The translations under genes were made by a program, and so were the position numbers. A stretch of 64,000 bases of DNA, from assembly GCA_964646225.1 (NCBI GenBank), contig CAZYAD010000002.1, positions 1 through 64,000 of the forward strand, in the 5' to 3' direction. Below the pieces are notes generated by a model, which ran no database searches, had not been told where the DNA came from, and saw only the letters and a program-made list of their open reading frames with translations. Below, piece after piece: positions 18,380-27,371 of the stretch. Source of the stretch: UBA4644 sp964646225. GTDB lineage: Bacteria; Bacillota; Clostridia; Oscillospirales; Butyricicoccaceae. Numbering within the stretch: position 1 is the first letter of the stretch; every line of letters begins with the position of its first letter.

Positions 18380-19174
18380 TTACAGCACAAACCGCCGCAG
18401 GGCCTCCTCCACGCCCAGAGAGCGCTCCTGCCCGCAGACATAGTCGGCCTCGGCTTTGGCCGCCGCCGCGCCGTTGGCCACCACCACGCCGATCCCGGCC
18501 CAGCGGATCATGGGCAGGTCGTTGGTGTTGTCGCCCAGAGCCAGGACCTCCTCCTGCCGGACGCCCACAAGGCCCGCCAGCCGGGCCAGCGCCTTTCCCT
18601 TGTCGGCCTCCCGGGGCATCACCTCAATGAGCCAGGGCTGACTCTGGCAGAAGCTCAGCCCGGAAAAGGCCTCCTCCAGCTGTGCCAGCCTGGCCGCCAC
18701 CCGTTCCGGCTGCTCCACGATGAGCATCTTGGGCGTGGCGGGCAGGGCAGAGAAGGTGCGGTAATCCCCAATCTCCCGGAAGCCTACCGTGGCCACATCG
18801 GGATCCACCCGCAGCCCGGGGCAGTCCCGCTCACAGAGGATCACATCGTCCTCGTCGTAGCACTGGAGATACAGCCCCTCCTCCCGGCAGAAGGCGGCCA
18901 CCTGTCGGATAACCTCCGGCGGGATGTCGGCGCGGTAGAGGATCTCGCCGGTGTCGCCCCACCGGATGCGCGAGCCGTTGTAGCAGATCACCGGCGTGCG
19001 GGCCCCGATGGTGCGTGCGGCCTCCAGCGCAGAGGGAAAGCAGCGGCCGGTGGCCACTGCGGTGAGCACGCCGCCCGCCGCCGCCCGATGCAGCAGGGCG
19101 GCGGTGGGCTCCGGGATGCGTCCCTCCCTGTCCAGCAGCGTATTGTCCAAGTCAGTTGCGATGAGTCGGATCAT
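18380..19174 (-). CDS. HAD-superfamily Cof-type phosphatase
   Basis: A 264-residue cytosolic hydrolase. Motif I is DLDNTLLDREG (nucleophile Asp in the usual DxDxT pattern), motif II is in AVATGRCF, and motif III/IV lies in EVLALGDNTNDLPMI. The cap domain is the C2B type typical of Cof/YidA phosphatases, which dephosphorylate sugar phosphates and other small metabolites with broad specificity. The start at 19174 follows GGGAGG at 11 nt. It is the third gene of a transcript that begins with buk. Confidence 0.92.
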   Translation of the reverse strand: MIRLIATDLDNTLLDREGRIPEPTAALLHRAAAGGVLTAVATGRCFPSALEAARTIGARTPVICYNGSRIRWGDTGEILYRADIPPEVIRQVAAFCREEGLYLQCYDEDDVILCERDCPGLRVDPDVATVGFREIGDYRTFSALPATPKMLIVEQPERVAARLAQLEEAFSGLSFCQSQPWLIEVMPREADKGKALARLAGLVGVRQEEVLALGDNTNDLPMIRWAGIGVVVANGAAAAKAEADYVCGQERSLGVEEALRRFVL

Positions 19175-19218
19175 GGTCCTGTTACCTCCCAAACATGGGC
19201 GCAGTCCCTGCGCCGACC

Positions 19219-20124
19219 TTACGGACGGGCCATCACGGCCCCCAGCGCGATGGAGGCCAGCTTGCTTTCGGCGCTGTCCGAGCGGGACACCAGAATGATG
19301 GGCACCTTTGCGCCCACGATCAGCCCTCCGGCCCGGCAGCCGGAAAGACACAGCGCGGTCTTGTAGATGGCGTTGCCCATCTCGTAGTTGGTCACCAGCA
19401 GCAGGTCGGCGTCGCCCGCGCCGGGAGCGTCAAACCGCTTGTGGCGGCAGGCATCCGGGCTGAGGGCCAGATCCACCGAGACCGGCCCGATCACATTCAT
19501 GTGATAGGGCGCCCACCTGTCGGTCATCCGGGCGATCATCTGGGCGTCCACCGTGCTCTGGATCTTGGGGTTGACCACCTCCGCGCCGCAGACACAGGCG
19601 GCGTTGATGTGCTCATAGCCCAGCTTTTGCAGCACCTGTGCGGCGTTGTCCAGGATCTGCACCTTTTTGTCCAGATCGGGGAAGGTGTTCATCCCGCCGT
19701 CGGTCATCAGCAGCATCTTGTGGTAGCCGCCGGTCTCAAACAGCATCACATGGCTCAGCAGCCGGTCGGTGCGCAGATTGGCCTCCTTGGCCAGTACGGC
19801 GCGCATCAGGTCGGCAGTGCCCAGAATGCCCTTCATCAGAAAGTGGGCCCGGCCCCGGGTCACCAGCGCCACCGCCTCCCGGGCGCAGTCCACATCGGTG
19901 TCGGCATGGACGATCTCGTAATCAGCGGGATCTTCGCCTTCGGCAGCCAGCAGGCGGCGGATCTCGTCCTCGTGTCCCACCAGAATGGGCTCCACGATCT
20001 GCCCCCGCCTTGCGCTGACTACCGCCTCGATCACCGCCTCGTCGTGGGCGGCAGCCACAGCCATCGCACCGGAATCCTCGGACATGGCAGCCATGGTGAT
20101 GGCATCAAGGGAATTCAAAGTCAT
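19219..20124 (-). CDS. ptb: Phosphate butyryltransferase
   Basis: A 301-residue phosphate acyltransferase that converts butyryl-CoA + Pi to butyryl phosphate. The protein has the PTA/PTB pattern: FLMKGILGTADLMRAVL, MLLMTDGGMNTFPDL, and a C-terminal TALCLSGCRAGGLIVGAKVP followed by SRSDSAESKLASIALG. It is encoded 12 bp behind butyrate kinase, so the pair can make ATP and butyrate from butyryl-CoA. The usual clostridial order is ptb then buk; here it is reversed. ATG at 20124 (8 nt after AAGAGG) is chosen over a GTG three codons upstream. Branched-chain acyl-CoA use is an alternative. Confidence 0.92.
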   Translation of the reverse strand: MTLNSLDAITMAAMSEDSGAMAVAAAHDEAVIEAVVSARRGQIVEPILVGHEDEIRRLLAAEGEDPADYEIVHADTDVDCAREAVALVTRGRAHFLMKGILGTADLMRAVLAKEANLRTDRLLSHVMLFETGGYHKMLLMTDGGMNTFPDLDKKVQILDNAAQVLQKLGYEHINAACVCGAEVVNPKIQSTVDAQMIARMTDRWAPYHMNVIGPVSVDLALSPDACRHKRFDAPGAGDADLLLVTNYEMGNAIYKTALCLSGCRAGGLIVGAKVPIILVSRSDSAESKLASIALGAVMARP

Positions 20125-20136
20125 AGCGTCCACCTC

Positions 20137-21195
20137 TTAAAAATCACGGGCCTGCTCTTCGCCCCGCAGCACCCGCAGCGCGCCCTGGGCAAGAGAAAGC
20201 ATCTCGGCCTCGCCGGGCAGCACCAGCACGGGGGCCAGCTTGCCCACATATTCCTCCACGGCAGCGGTCAGCCGCTTGGAGTAGGCCATGCCGCCGGTGA
20301 GGACGATGGCGTCCACCTCCTGCTTCAGCACGGCGGCCATGGAACCGATGTCCCGGCCCAGCTGATAGGCCAGCGCGTCAAAGATCAGCCGCGCCTGTGC
20401 GTTGCCCTCCTCAAAGGCCATGCGCTCCACATCCCGGAAGTCCCGGGTGTTCAGATAGGACACCACGCCGGAGGCGGTGTCGATCTGCCGGAGGATATCC
20501 TCCTTGCTGCGGCCGGAGAAGCACAGCTCGATGACCTGGTGCACCGGCAGTCCGCCGCCGCGGTCCATGGAGAAGCAGCCCTCGTCAAAAATGCAGTTGG
20601 CCTCGATGGCCCGGCCGCGGCAGTGGGCCGCCGTGGTGACGCCGCCGCCCAGATGGGCCACGATCAGGTTGCACTGCTCATAGGTCTTGCCCAGCATGGC
20701 GGCAGCCCGGCGGGCCATGCCCCGATGGTTCAGGGCGTGGAAAAAGCACTCCCGGGTCATGCCGTTAAAGCCGGTGACCCGCGCCACATCGGGCAGCTCA
20801 TCCACCGAGACGGGATCCACGAAAAAGGCGGGCAGACCGGTATCCCGGGTCAGCTCCCAGGCCAGCAGGATGCCCAGATTGGAGGCGTGCTCCCGGCGTG
20901 CGTGGTGCCGCATTTCCTCCACGGCAGCCTCGTTCACCCGATAGGTACCGGCAGCCACCGGATGGGTAAAGCCGCCCCGGGCGCAGACGGCGTCCAGCTG
21001 GGACAGGGCAAAGCCCGCCTTGTCCAGTGCGGCGCGGATCAGGCCCAGCCGATAGTCCAGCTGGTCGGGCACGCCGGGGAAGGGCGCCAGGTCGGCGGGG
21101 GTGTGGTTGATGGATTCGGTGTAGACCGGCGTTTCGTCCTCATAGACAGCAAGCTTGGTGGAGGTGGAGCCGGGGTTGATGACAAGGATCCGCAT
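20137..21195 (-). CDS. buk: Butyrate kinase
   Basis: A 352-residue ASKHA-fold kinase for the last step of butyrate formation, butyryl phosphate + ADP to butyrate + ATP. The N-terminal phosphate loop is ILVINPGSTSTKLAVY, the central region has VAHLGGGVTTAAHCRGR, and LTGGMAYSKRL is the adenosine site. Length is usual for Buk. A strong AGGAGG ribosome site and a 17-bp-spaced promoter precede it; ptb and a HAD phosphatase follow on the same strand. Confidence 0.95.
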   Translation of the reverse strand: MRILVINPGSTSTKLAVYEDETPVYTESINHTPADLAPFPGVPDQLDYRLGLIRAALDKAGFALSQLDAVCARGGFTHPVAAGTYRVNEAAVEEMRHHARREHASNLGILLAWELTRDTGLPAFFVDPVSVDELPDVARVTGFNGMTRECFFHALNHRGMARRAAAMLGKTYEQCNLIVAHLGGGVTTAAHCRGRAIEANCIFDEGCFSMDRGGGLPVHQVIELCFSGRSKEDILRQIDTASGVVSYLNTRDFRDVERMAFEEGNAQARLIFDALAYQLGRDIGSMAAVLKQEVDAIVLTGGMAYSKRLTAAVEEYVGKLAPVLVLPGEAEMLSLAQGALRVLRGEEQARDF

Positions 21196-21233
21196 AATGA
21201 TCGTCCTCCTGCGAATAAAAAATTCCTTTGTTT

Positions 21234-21262
21234 ATTTTATAACGATTTGTTCCTTCTGTCAA
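21234..21262 (-). promoter_or_regulatory. Promoter of the buk-ptb-HAD transcript
   Basis: TTGACA (21257-21262) and TAAAAT (21234-21239) on the minus strand are 17 bp apart. Confidence 0.88.
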
Positions 21263-21352
21263 CGCCCGCATCGCACAACAAATGTCTTGCTCCGATGCAG
21301 GACTTGTGCTATTGTGTATATGAATCGCTGCTTGAAAAAATTTTTCAAAAAA

Positions 21353-21383
21353 TGTGACCATTCCTCACCCTCATCCGTGTAAT
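21353..21383 (+). promoter_or_regulatory. Candidate ECF-type autoregulated promoter of the sigma gene
   Basis: TGTGACC (21353-21359) and CGTGTAAT (21376-21383) are 16 bp apart. The pair looks like an ECF sigma -35 (rich in AACC/ACC) with a CGT-containing -10, unlike the housekeeping promoters of neighbouring genes, and sits 17 nt before the sigma factor start. Autoregulation is an inference. Confidence 0.4.
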
Positions 21384-21399
21384 AGACAGGAGGCAACCG

Positions 21400-21900
21400 A
21401 TGGAATCCCAAGTGACCCAGTCGGCCCGGCGGGCCTATGATACCTACGCGGCCCGGCTTTACCGTGTGGCCTATGCCATTCTGCAAAGCAGGGAAAGCGC
21501 CGAGGACGCCCTGCAGGATGTGTTTCTCCGGTATCTGTCCCACGGCGGTACCTTCCGCGACCCGGAGCACGAAAAGGCGTGGCTCATCCGCGTCACCGTC
21601 AACCGCTGCCGCGACCTGCAGCGTGCCGGCGCTGTCCGTGCCTATACGCCGCTGGAGGAGCTGCTGCATCAGCCCGGGGACACCGACCGGGACTGGTCGG
21701 GCGAGGAGCCGGTGCTGCGGGCGGTGCTGGCCCTGCCGGAAAAATACCGCACGGTGCTGGTGCTTCACAGTCTGGAGGAGCAGCCGGTCAACGCGGTGGC
21801 CTCTCAGCTGCGGCTGACGCCCTCCGCCGTAAAAATGCGGCTGAAGCGCGGGCGTGAGCTGTTGAAGCAGCTGCTGGAAAAGGAGGATATCCATGTTTGA
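21400..21900 (+). CDS. ECF-like RNA polymerase sigma-70 factor
   Basis: A 166-residue sigma factor. Region 2 includes YAARLYRVAYAILQSRESAED and the -10 recognition helix ALQDVFLRYLSH; region 4 is PEKYRTVLVLHSLEEQPVNA followed by the helix-turn-helix LRLTPSAVKMRLKRGRELL. No region 1 or 3, as in ECF factors. The RBS is AGGAGG. Its 3' end overlaps the start of a membrane protein by 8 nt, the usual layout of a sigma/anti-sigma pair. Confidence 0.92.
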   Translation: MESQVTQSARRAYDTYAARLYRVAYAILQSRESAEDALQDVFLRYLSHGGTFRDPEHEKAWLIRVTVNRCRDLQRAGAVRAYTPLEELLHQPGDTDRDWSGEEPVLRAVLALPEKYRTVLVLHSLEEQPVNAVASQLRLTPSAVKMRLKRGRELLKQLLEKEDIHV

Positions 21901-22366
21901 CCCCAAAACGACCCAGGCCTGGCAGAGCATTGGGCCGGAGGAAGGACTGCGGGAACGCATTCTTGCCCAACAGCCCGGAAGGGTGGTGCAATTCCCCCGC
22001 AAGCTGGCCCGGACGGCAGCGGCAGTCGCCGCCTGTCTGATCGTGGCGGTGTCCGTGCTGCGACTGAACGAGCCCCTGCTTCTGGTGGAGGGCAGCCCGG
22101 TGCGGCACACGATCACGGTAGGTGCCGGTCAGGGCCTTTCCCGCCAGGTGATGACCCTCTCGCTGGAGAGCGGCGTCACCATCCCGGTGGAGGCCGGTGA
22201 CGGCGTGGAGCTGAAGGTCTCCGGCGGCGTGCTGGAGGACGGCCTCTGGACGGTGACCCAGCCGGGCGAGTATCTCCTGTATGCTCAAAAGGGCAGCCGC
22301 ACCCATTGCTATCGGCTGTCTCAGGATGCCCAAAGCGGCCTGTGGACGCTGTCCCCCGCTGATTGA
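21893..22366 (+). CDS. Putative anti-sigma factor, single-pass membrane protein
   Basis: A 157-residue protein. A cytoplasmic N-terminal part of about 40 residues (MFDPKTTQAWQSIGPEEGL) precedes one membrane helix (about 40-57, ARTAAAVAACLIVAVSVL), and the rest is an extracytoplasmic, beta-rich domain with GSPVRHTITVGAGQGLSRQ. No family is recognised. Its overlap with the ECF sigma gene and the topology argue for an anti-sigma role; there is no zinc-binding anti-sigma motif (HxxxCxxC), so this is inference only. Confidence 0.6.
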   Translation: MFDPKTTQAWQSIGPEEGLRERILAQQPGRVVQFPRKLARTAAAVAACLIVAVSVLRLNEPLLLVEGSPVRHTITVGAGQGLSRQVMTLSLESGVTIPVEAGDGVELKVSGGVLEDGLWTVTQPGEYLLYAQKGSRTHCYRLSQDAQSGLWTLSPAD

Positions 22367-22439
22367 CCCGCTCCCGCCGGGGAGCACCCAAACCCATTGG
22401 CTGATTTTATTATTTGAAAAAATTTGGAGGAATCACATC

Positions 22440-22967
22440 ATGAAAAAGTTTATTTCCCTTCTGCTGGTCACCGTGCTGGCGCTGTCTCTGTTTGCTGCCT
22501 GCGGCAAGGATGAGGGCGGTGCCCAGGGCGCCGATCTGTCCGGCCTCACCGCCGAAGCGCTGATCGGCAAGATCTATGAGACCGTCATGCCCGAGTTCTC
22601 CCTGAACACCATGACCATCGACCTGGCCGATGCCGACTCTGTGTCCTGGCTCACCGGCATCTCCGATCCCGCCCTGCTGAGCGACGCCGCCATTTCCGAG
22701 CCCATGATGAGCTCTCAGGCGTATTCCATGGTGCTGGTGCGCGTGGCCGATGCCGCCAAGGCCGAGGAGGTCGCCCAGACCATGCTGGACAACATCAACC
22801 CCGCCAAGTGGGTCTGCGTGGAGGCCGATGACATCGACGCCGCCATCTACGGCGATCTGGTGCTGTTCGTCATGATCAACAGCGAGTTCGGCATCCCCGC
22901 CGCTGATTTCGTCGGCGCCTTCAAGACGCTGGCCGGCGGCGCTCTGGACAAGGAGTACACCAAATAA
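22440..22967 (+). CDS. Lipoprotein, DUF4358-like
   Basis: A 175-residue secreted lipoprotein. Signal peptide MKKFISLLLVTVLALSLF followed by lipobox AAC; the mature part has LSGLTAEALIGKIYETVMPE, repeated small alpha-beta units and the segment MVLVRVADAAKAEEVAQTML. The pattern resembles DUF4358 proteins of Clostridia, whose function is unknown; the family call is tentative. It is behind the putative sigma/anti-sigma pair with a 73-bp gap and its own GGAGG site, and is followed by a terminator. Confidence 0.65.
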   Translation: MKKFISLLLVTVLALSLFAACGKDEGGAQGADLSGLTAEALIGKIYETVMPEFSLNTMTIDLADADSVSWLTGISDPALLSDAAISEPMMSSQAYSMVLVRVADAAKAEEVAQTMLDNINPAKWVCVEADDIDAAIYGDLVLFVMINSEFGIPAADFVGAFKTLAGGALDKEYTK

Positions 22968-22997
22968 ATCCGGGCGTTTTGCCCATCATAAGGGGGC

Positions 22998-23027
22998 GGG
23001 GGCGAAGCGGCTCTCGCCCCCCTTTTT
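22998..23027 (+). terminator. Terminator after the DUF4358-like lipoprotein
   Basis: GGGGGCGA pairs with TCGCCCCC around an 8-base loop, followed by five T on the plus strand. Confidence 0.8.
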
Positions 23028-23119
23028 GCATCCTTCCCCCCGACCCGGCCAGGGCGCAGGGTGTGGGGCAGGGCCCCACAAACGATCCCCATGCAAACGA
23101 TACCTTCAGGAGGCTGCTT

Positions 23120-24621
23120 ATGCTGTTTTCCAGTATACCCTTTGTATTCTATTTTCTTCCGGCAGTGCTGGCGCTGTATTTCGCCGTGCCCTTCCGGTTC
23201 AAAAACGCCGTGCTGCTGGTGTTCTCCCTGGTGTTTTACGGCTGGGGCGAGCCGGTCTATCTGCTGCTGATGGCCCTGTCCATCCTGATGGGCTGGGGCC
23301 TTGGTCTGCTGATGGAGCGCTTCCCCCGAAAAAAGCGCCTGCTGCTGATCCTTTCGGCCATCATCAGTCTGGGCCTGCTGGGGTGGTTCAAATACGCCGG
23401 CTTCGCCGCCGCCACCCTCAATGCCCTGGGCCTTTCCCTGCCAGTGCCGCAGGTATCTCTGCCCATCGGCATCAGCTTTTATACCTTCCAGATCCTCAGC
23501 TACACCATCGATGTGTACCGGGGCGATGTGGCCGCCCAGCGCTCCATCGTGGATTTCGGCGCCTATGTCTCCATGTTCCCCCAGCTGATCGCCGGGCCCA
23601 TCGTGCGCTATTCCGATGTGGCGCGGCAGCTGGAGCACCGGGAGCATTCGCTGCAAAAGGCCTCTCTGGGCGTGCGGCGGCTGCTGCTGGGCCTGGGCAA
23701 AAAGATCCTGCTGGCCAACCAGCTGGGGCAGCTGACCCAGCTCTATCGGGAGAGCGGCCAGCAGTCGGTGCTGTTTGTGTGGATGTATGCCGTGGCCTTT
23801 GCCCTGCAAATTTACTTTGATTTCTCCGGCTACAGCGATATGGCCATCGGCCTGGGCAGGATCTTCGGCTTTGACCTGCTGGAAAACTTCGATTATCCCT
23901 TCCTCTCCCGCAGCGCCTCGGAGTTCTGGCGGCGCTGGCATATGTCCCTGGGCACCTGGTTCCGGGATTATGTGTATATCCCCCTGGGCGGCAGCCGGGT
24001 CAGGCCGGGACGGTATCTCCTCAATGTGTTCATCGTCTGGGCCCTCACCGGCCTGTGGCACGGCGCGGCCTGGAATTTCGTGCTGTGGGGTCTGCTGTTT
24101 GCCCTGCTGCTGACGGTGGAAAAATTCTGGCTGGGCAAGACCATGGCCCGTCTGCCGGGCTGGCTGGTGCGTCTGCCGGTGCTGGCGGTGCTGCTGATGA
24201 GCTTTGTGCTGTTCAACGCCGCCTCTCTGCCGCAGGCGTGGAGCGACCTGAGGGGGATGGTTGGCTGCGGCCTGCCGCTGAGCTCGCAGGAGAGCCTGTA
24301 TTATCTCCGCTCCTACGGCCCGCTGCTGGCGGTCTCTGTTCTGGGGGCCACGCCGGTGGTGAAAAACGCGGCGAAGCGGCTGGAGCGTACCCGGCTGGGG
24401 CCGGTGCTGGAGCCGGTGCTGNNNNNNNNNNNNNNNNNNNNNNNNNNNNNNNNNNNNNNNNNNNNNNNNNNNNNNNNNNNNNNNNNNNNNNNNNNNNNNN
24501 NNNNNNNNNNNNNNNNNNNNNGCCGGTGCTGGAGCCGGTGCTGCTGTGTGCCCTGCTGCTGGCCGTGACGGCCTTTCTGGTGGCGGGCAGCTACAATCCG
24601 TTTTTGTATTTCCGATTCTGA
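23120..24621 (+). CDS. MBOAT family O-acyltransferase (AlgI/DltB-like), broken by an assembly gap
   Basis: Multi-pass membrane acyltransferase that moves an acetyl group across the membrane for O-acetylation of a surface polymer. Recognisable parts: LPIGISFYTFQILSYTIDVY, FPQLIAGPIVRY, DFSGYSDMAIGLGRIFGF, WRRWHMSLGTWFRDYVYIP and the catalytic His in LTGLWHGAAWNFVLWG. It is interrupted by 100 Ns at 24422-24521. Both edges of the gap carry the same 22 bases (24400-24421 and 24522-24543); deleting the gap and one copy leaves 1380 nt, 459 codons plus stop, in frame to FLYFRF. The next gene encodes its usual DHHW/AlgJ-like partner. RBS AGGAGG. Confidence 0.88.
24400..24543. other. Assembly gap with identical 22-bp flanks
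   Basis: Exactly 100 Ns (24422-24521) are flanked by a 22-mer that is identical on both sides and itself is two copies of GCCGGTGCTG separated by GA. The most economical reading is that two contigs overlapped at this short tandem and the scaffolder inserted a fixed-size gap. Confidence 0.95.
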
Positions 24622-24636
24622 TAAGGAGGCCGTGTG

Positions 24637-25737
24637 ATGACAGACAGAACAAAAGCCCTGCTGCGGCTGCTGCCGGTGGCAGCGCTGTTCGCGGCGCTGT
24701 GCGTGTTCGCATGGTGCAAGCCCGCCGACAGCTATTCCCTGGCGGAGCGGCGGCCGCTGGCACAAATGCCGGCCCTTTCGGCAGACAGCCTGCTCAACGG
24801 CGGCTTCATGAGCAAATTCGAGAGCTATGTCACCGACCAGTTCCCCCTGCGGGAAACCTTCCGGCGGCTGAAATCCCGGATCCAGTTCAACCTGCTGGGA
24901 CAGAAGGATGTCAACGGCATCTATATCGTAGAGGGCTCCGCCGCCAGGATCGAGGATTCCATCCATGAAAAGTGGGTGCGTGCCAACCTGCTGAAGCTGC
25001 AAACCCTGTTTGAGGATTATTTCGCCCCCTCCGGCAGTCAGGCCTATTTTGCCCTGGTGCCGGGAAAGGACTGCTACCTGGCCGAGCCCAACGGCTACCC
25101 CGGGCCGGACTATGACCGTCTGTACGCCCTTCTGCGGGAGAGTGCCGCCTTTGCGCAGCAGATCGACCTGCGGGACTGCCTGACCATCGGGGATTATTAC
25201 GCCACCGACAGCCACTGGCGGCAGGAGCGCATCCTTCCGGTGGCCCGGGCGCTGGCCCAGGCCATGGGAGCGGAGCTGGGGGAGGACTTCCGGCAGACGC
25301 TGGCCCGGGAGGATTTCACCGGGGTCTATGCCGGACAGTCGGCCCTGCCGCTGGCCGCCGAGCCGCTGTATTACCTCACCTCCGACATGCTGGAACAGGC
25401 CACGCTGTACGATTTCGAGCGGGACGAGACCACCGGCCTGTACGATTCGGAGGGCCTCTGGGGCCGGGATCCCTACGACCTGTTCCTTTATGGTGCGTCG
25501 CCGGTGCAGGTGCTGGAAAATCCGGCGAATCCCTCCGGCCGGGAGCTGGTGCTGTTTCGGGATTCCTTCGGCAGCAGCCTGTCTCCGCTGCTGCTGGAGG
25601 GCTACAGCCGGATCACGCTGGTGGATCTGCGGTATATCCACTCGTCGCTGCTGAGCCAGTATGTTCCCGCCGCCGGTCAGGATGTGCTGTTCCTCTATTC
25701 GCCTGCCATTCTGAACAGCGTCAACCTGCTGAAATGA
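24637..25737 (+). CDS. DHHW/AlgJ-like exported protein, partner of the MBOAT acyltransferase
   Basis: A 366-residue protein with an N-terminal signal or anchor helix (about residues 6-26) and an SGNH-like extracytoplasmic domain: YVTDQFPLRETFRRLKS, the sequence DYYATDSHWRQE that carries the Asp-x-His motif, and FRDSFGSSLSPLL that carries the serine motif. In alginate or wall-polymer acetylation systems such proteins accept acetyl from the MBOAT and transfer it to the glycan. It follows the MBOAT gene by 15 bp (AAGGAGG site), strongly suggesting a two-gene operon. Target polymer unknown. Confidence 0.85.
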   Translation: MTDRTKALLRLLPVAALFAALCVFAWCKPADSYSLAERRPLAQMPALSADSLLNGGFMSKFESYVTDQFPLRETFRRLKSRIQFNLLGQKDVNGIYIVEGSAARIEDSIHEKWVRANLLKLQTLFEDYFAPSGSQAYFALVPGKDCYLAEPNGYPGPDYDRLYALLRESAAFAQQIDLRDCLTIGDYYATDSHWRQERILPVARALAQAMGAELGEDFRQTLAREDFTGVYAGQSALPLAAEPLYYLTSDMLEQATLYDFERDETTGLYDSEGLWGRDPYDLFLYGASPVQVLENPANPSGRELVLFRDSFGSSLSPLLLEGYSRITLVDLRYIHSSLLSQYVPAAGQDVLFLYSPAILNSVNLLK

Positions 25738-25759
25738 CCGCGTCCACCCCCCACATCTG

Positions 25760-25795
25760 AAAAAGGAGCGTATCCTCCCGGATACGCTCCTTTTT
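25760..25795. terminator. Bidirectional terminator
   Basis: A 16-bp stem (AAAAAGGAGCGTATCC and complement, loop TCCC) with T-tracts both ways separates convergent genes. Confidence 0.92.
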
Positions 25796-25824
25796 CAGTC
25801 TAAAATAACGGGTTTCCGCCGCCC

Positions 25825-27255
25825 TTACCGCTCCTTCACAAACAGCAGCTTCAGCTCCCCGCTGTCGGGATTCTGCATCCGTAGATCGCCGTTCTCCTGG
25901 GGAAACAGCTGGATCCCGGCCGGGGTCAGCCCGTCCAGATCACCGGAATAGCCGATGATGCTGCCGTCCTTCTCCAGCATCATCCGGGCGGAAAAATCAC
26001 CGTAGGTAAAGGTCATGGAGTGCTCGTCGCCGCTGACCTCAAACTCCTCGTAGCCGGGATGGCGATAAACTCCCGCCAGCTGCGGATGGGTCTGCATGGT
26101 GATGGGTGTGCCCACCTGGTTGGCCCGCAGCTTGTCCCGCATGGCGTCCCGCTTTTGCAGCCACCGGTCGATCATGCCGTCGTAGCTGTCCTCGGGCTGC
26201 CCGTGGATCAGCGCATCCAGCACAATGGCCCGCGCCACCTCAGACCCCGGCGTGCTGCCGGTGTTGAAGCACATCACATAGCCGCAGTCCTCCTCGGGCA
26301 AAAAGCCCACCTGGGTGTTGAAGCCCGCCAGCCCGCCGCTGTGAAACACCACATTGTGGCCCAGATAGTCGGCGTTGATCCAGCCCTGGGCGTAGCTGCT
26401 GTTCTTCAGCCAGCCCCAGTCCTCCTCGGGACAGGAGATCACCGGCGCGATCATCTCCCGGAACTGCTCCTCAGAGCACAGCCGCGTCCCGCTTTCGGTA
26501 ACGCCGCCCCGGCTCATGGCCGCGATCCACCGGGCCATATCCTTCATGCTGATGCGGATGCCGCCGCAGGGGGCGCTGTGATAATTGGAGGCATAGCCGC
26601 AGCGCGCTGCCTGATAGCCGTCGGAGCAGTAGGGCAGGGCAGGGGAGACCTGCTCCATGTCCCGGTTGATGCCCCGGAAGCGGATCTGCTCCACCCCCAG
26701 CGGCTTGGCGATGCGCTCCACGATCTGATCCTCCCACAGCTGGCCGCGCAGCTGCTCCACCAGATAGCCCAGCAGGATGAACATATGATTGTTGTACTGA
26801 TATTTGGCCCGGAAGCCCACATTGGGCTCCAGAAAGGCGGTCTTGCGCATCAGGTTTTCCCGGTCACCGGCGATCTTTTCCCGCAGAAAATCGTGCCCGG
26901 GCAGACCGGAGCGGTGGCTGGCCAGATCCCGGGCGGAAAGATGCGCCCCGGCGTATTCATCCACCATGGCAAAGTCGGGGATGTGGTTGCGGATGGGTTC
27001 GTCCCAGCCCAGCAGACCGTCATCCACACACTGAGCCGCCAGCATCACCGTCCATGCCTTGGAGGTGGATGCCACATCAAACAGGGTGTCCTGGGTCATG
27101 GGCAGCCGGTTTTCCCGGTCGGCCCAGCCGTATTCATAGGTATAGACGGTCTTGCCGCCCCGGATGACCCGGACCACACCGCCCACCAGACCGGTTTCCT
27201 CGGTGACGCGGGTCAGCGCCTTGTCCAGCGCCGCCGTCAGCAGTTTCTCGTTCAT
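25825..27255 (-). CDS. Serine beta-lactamase family hydrolase (class C/esterase-like)
   Basis: A 476-residue member of the beta-lactamase-related serine hydrolase family. The catalytic S63-T-S-K66 lies in DVASTSKAW, the general-base Tyr in KYQYNNHMFI (YxN motif), and the third motif in VFHSGGLAGFN. There is a C-terminal beta-barrel-like extension (about 370-476, VGTPITMQTHPQLAGVYRHP). No signal peptide is visible, so a cytoplasmic esterase or D-aminopeptidase role fits better than an antibiotic beta-lactamase. RBS AGGAGG 9 nt before the ATG; promoter at 27293-27321. Confidence 0.85.
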   Translation of the reverse strand: MNEKLLTAALDKALTRVTEETGLVGGVVRVIRGGKTVYTYEYGWADRENRLPMTQDTLFDVASTSKAWTVMLAAQCVDDGLLGWDEPIRNHIPDFAMVDEYAGAHLSARDLASHRSGLPGHDFLREKIAGDRENLMRKTAFLEPNVGFRAKYQYNNHMFILLGYLVEQLRGQLWEDQIVERIAKPLGVEQIRFRGINRDMEQVSPALPYCSDGYQAARCGYASNYHSAPCGGIRISMKDMARWIAAMSRGGVTESGTRLCSEEQFREMIAPVISCPEEDWGWLKNSSYAQGWINADYLGHNVVFHSGGLAGFNTQVGFLPEEDCGYVMCFNTGSTPGSEVARAIVLDALIHGQPEDSYDGMIDRWLQKRDAMRDKLRANQVGTPITMQTHPQLAGVYRHPGYEEFEVSGDEHSMTFTYGDFSARMMLEKDGSIIGYSGDLDGLTPAGIQLFPQENGDLRMQNPDSGELKLLFVKER

Positions 27256-27292
27256 GGTTTTTGTCCTCCTCAAAGCGATCGACATTGCCTTC

Positions 27293-27321
27293 AGTGTAGC
27301 ACAAGAATCCATGCCGGTCAA
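27293..27321 (-). promoter_or_regulatory. Promoter of the beta-lactamase-like gene
   Basis: TTGACC (27316-27321) and TACACT (27293-27298) on the minus strand are separated by 17 bp. Confidence 0.8.
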
Positions 27322-27356
27322 GCAGAGAAACACCGTCCGCCGCTCCCGCCGGGAGG

Positions 27357-27371
27357 GCGTTCCTTTCCACC
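27357..27371 (+). repeat. Short repeat bracketing the spoVA genes, upstream copy
   Basis: The 15-mer GCGTTCCTTTCCACC recurs in the same orientation at 29382-29396, after spoVAE. Both copies sit in small hairpins (CACC/GGTG extended by CCTTT/AAAGG). No other feature was found in 27322-27474. Confidence 0.6.

Noticed and set aside
24400..24621. True frameshift or truncation of the MBOAT gene
   Set aside because: The break coincides with an N gap with identical 22-bp flanks and closes in frame when the overlap is merged.
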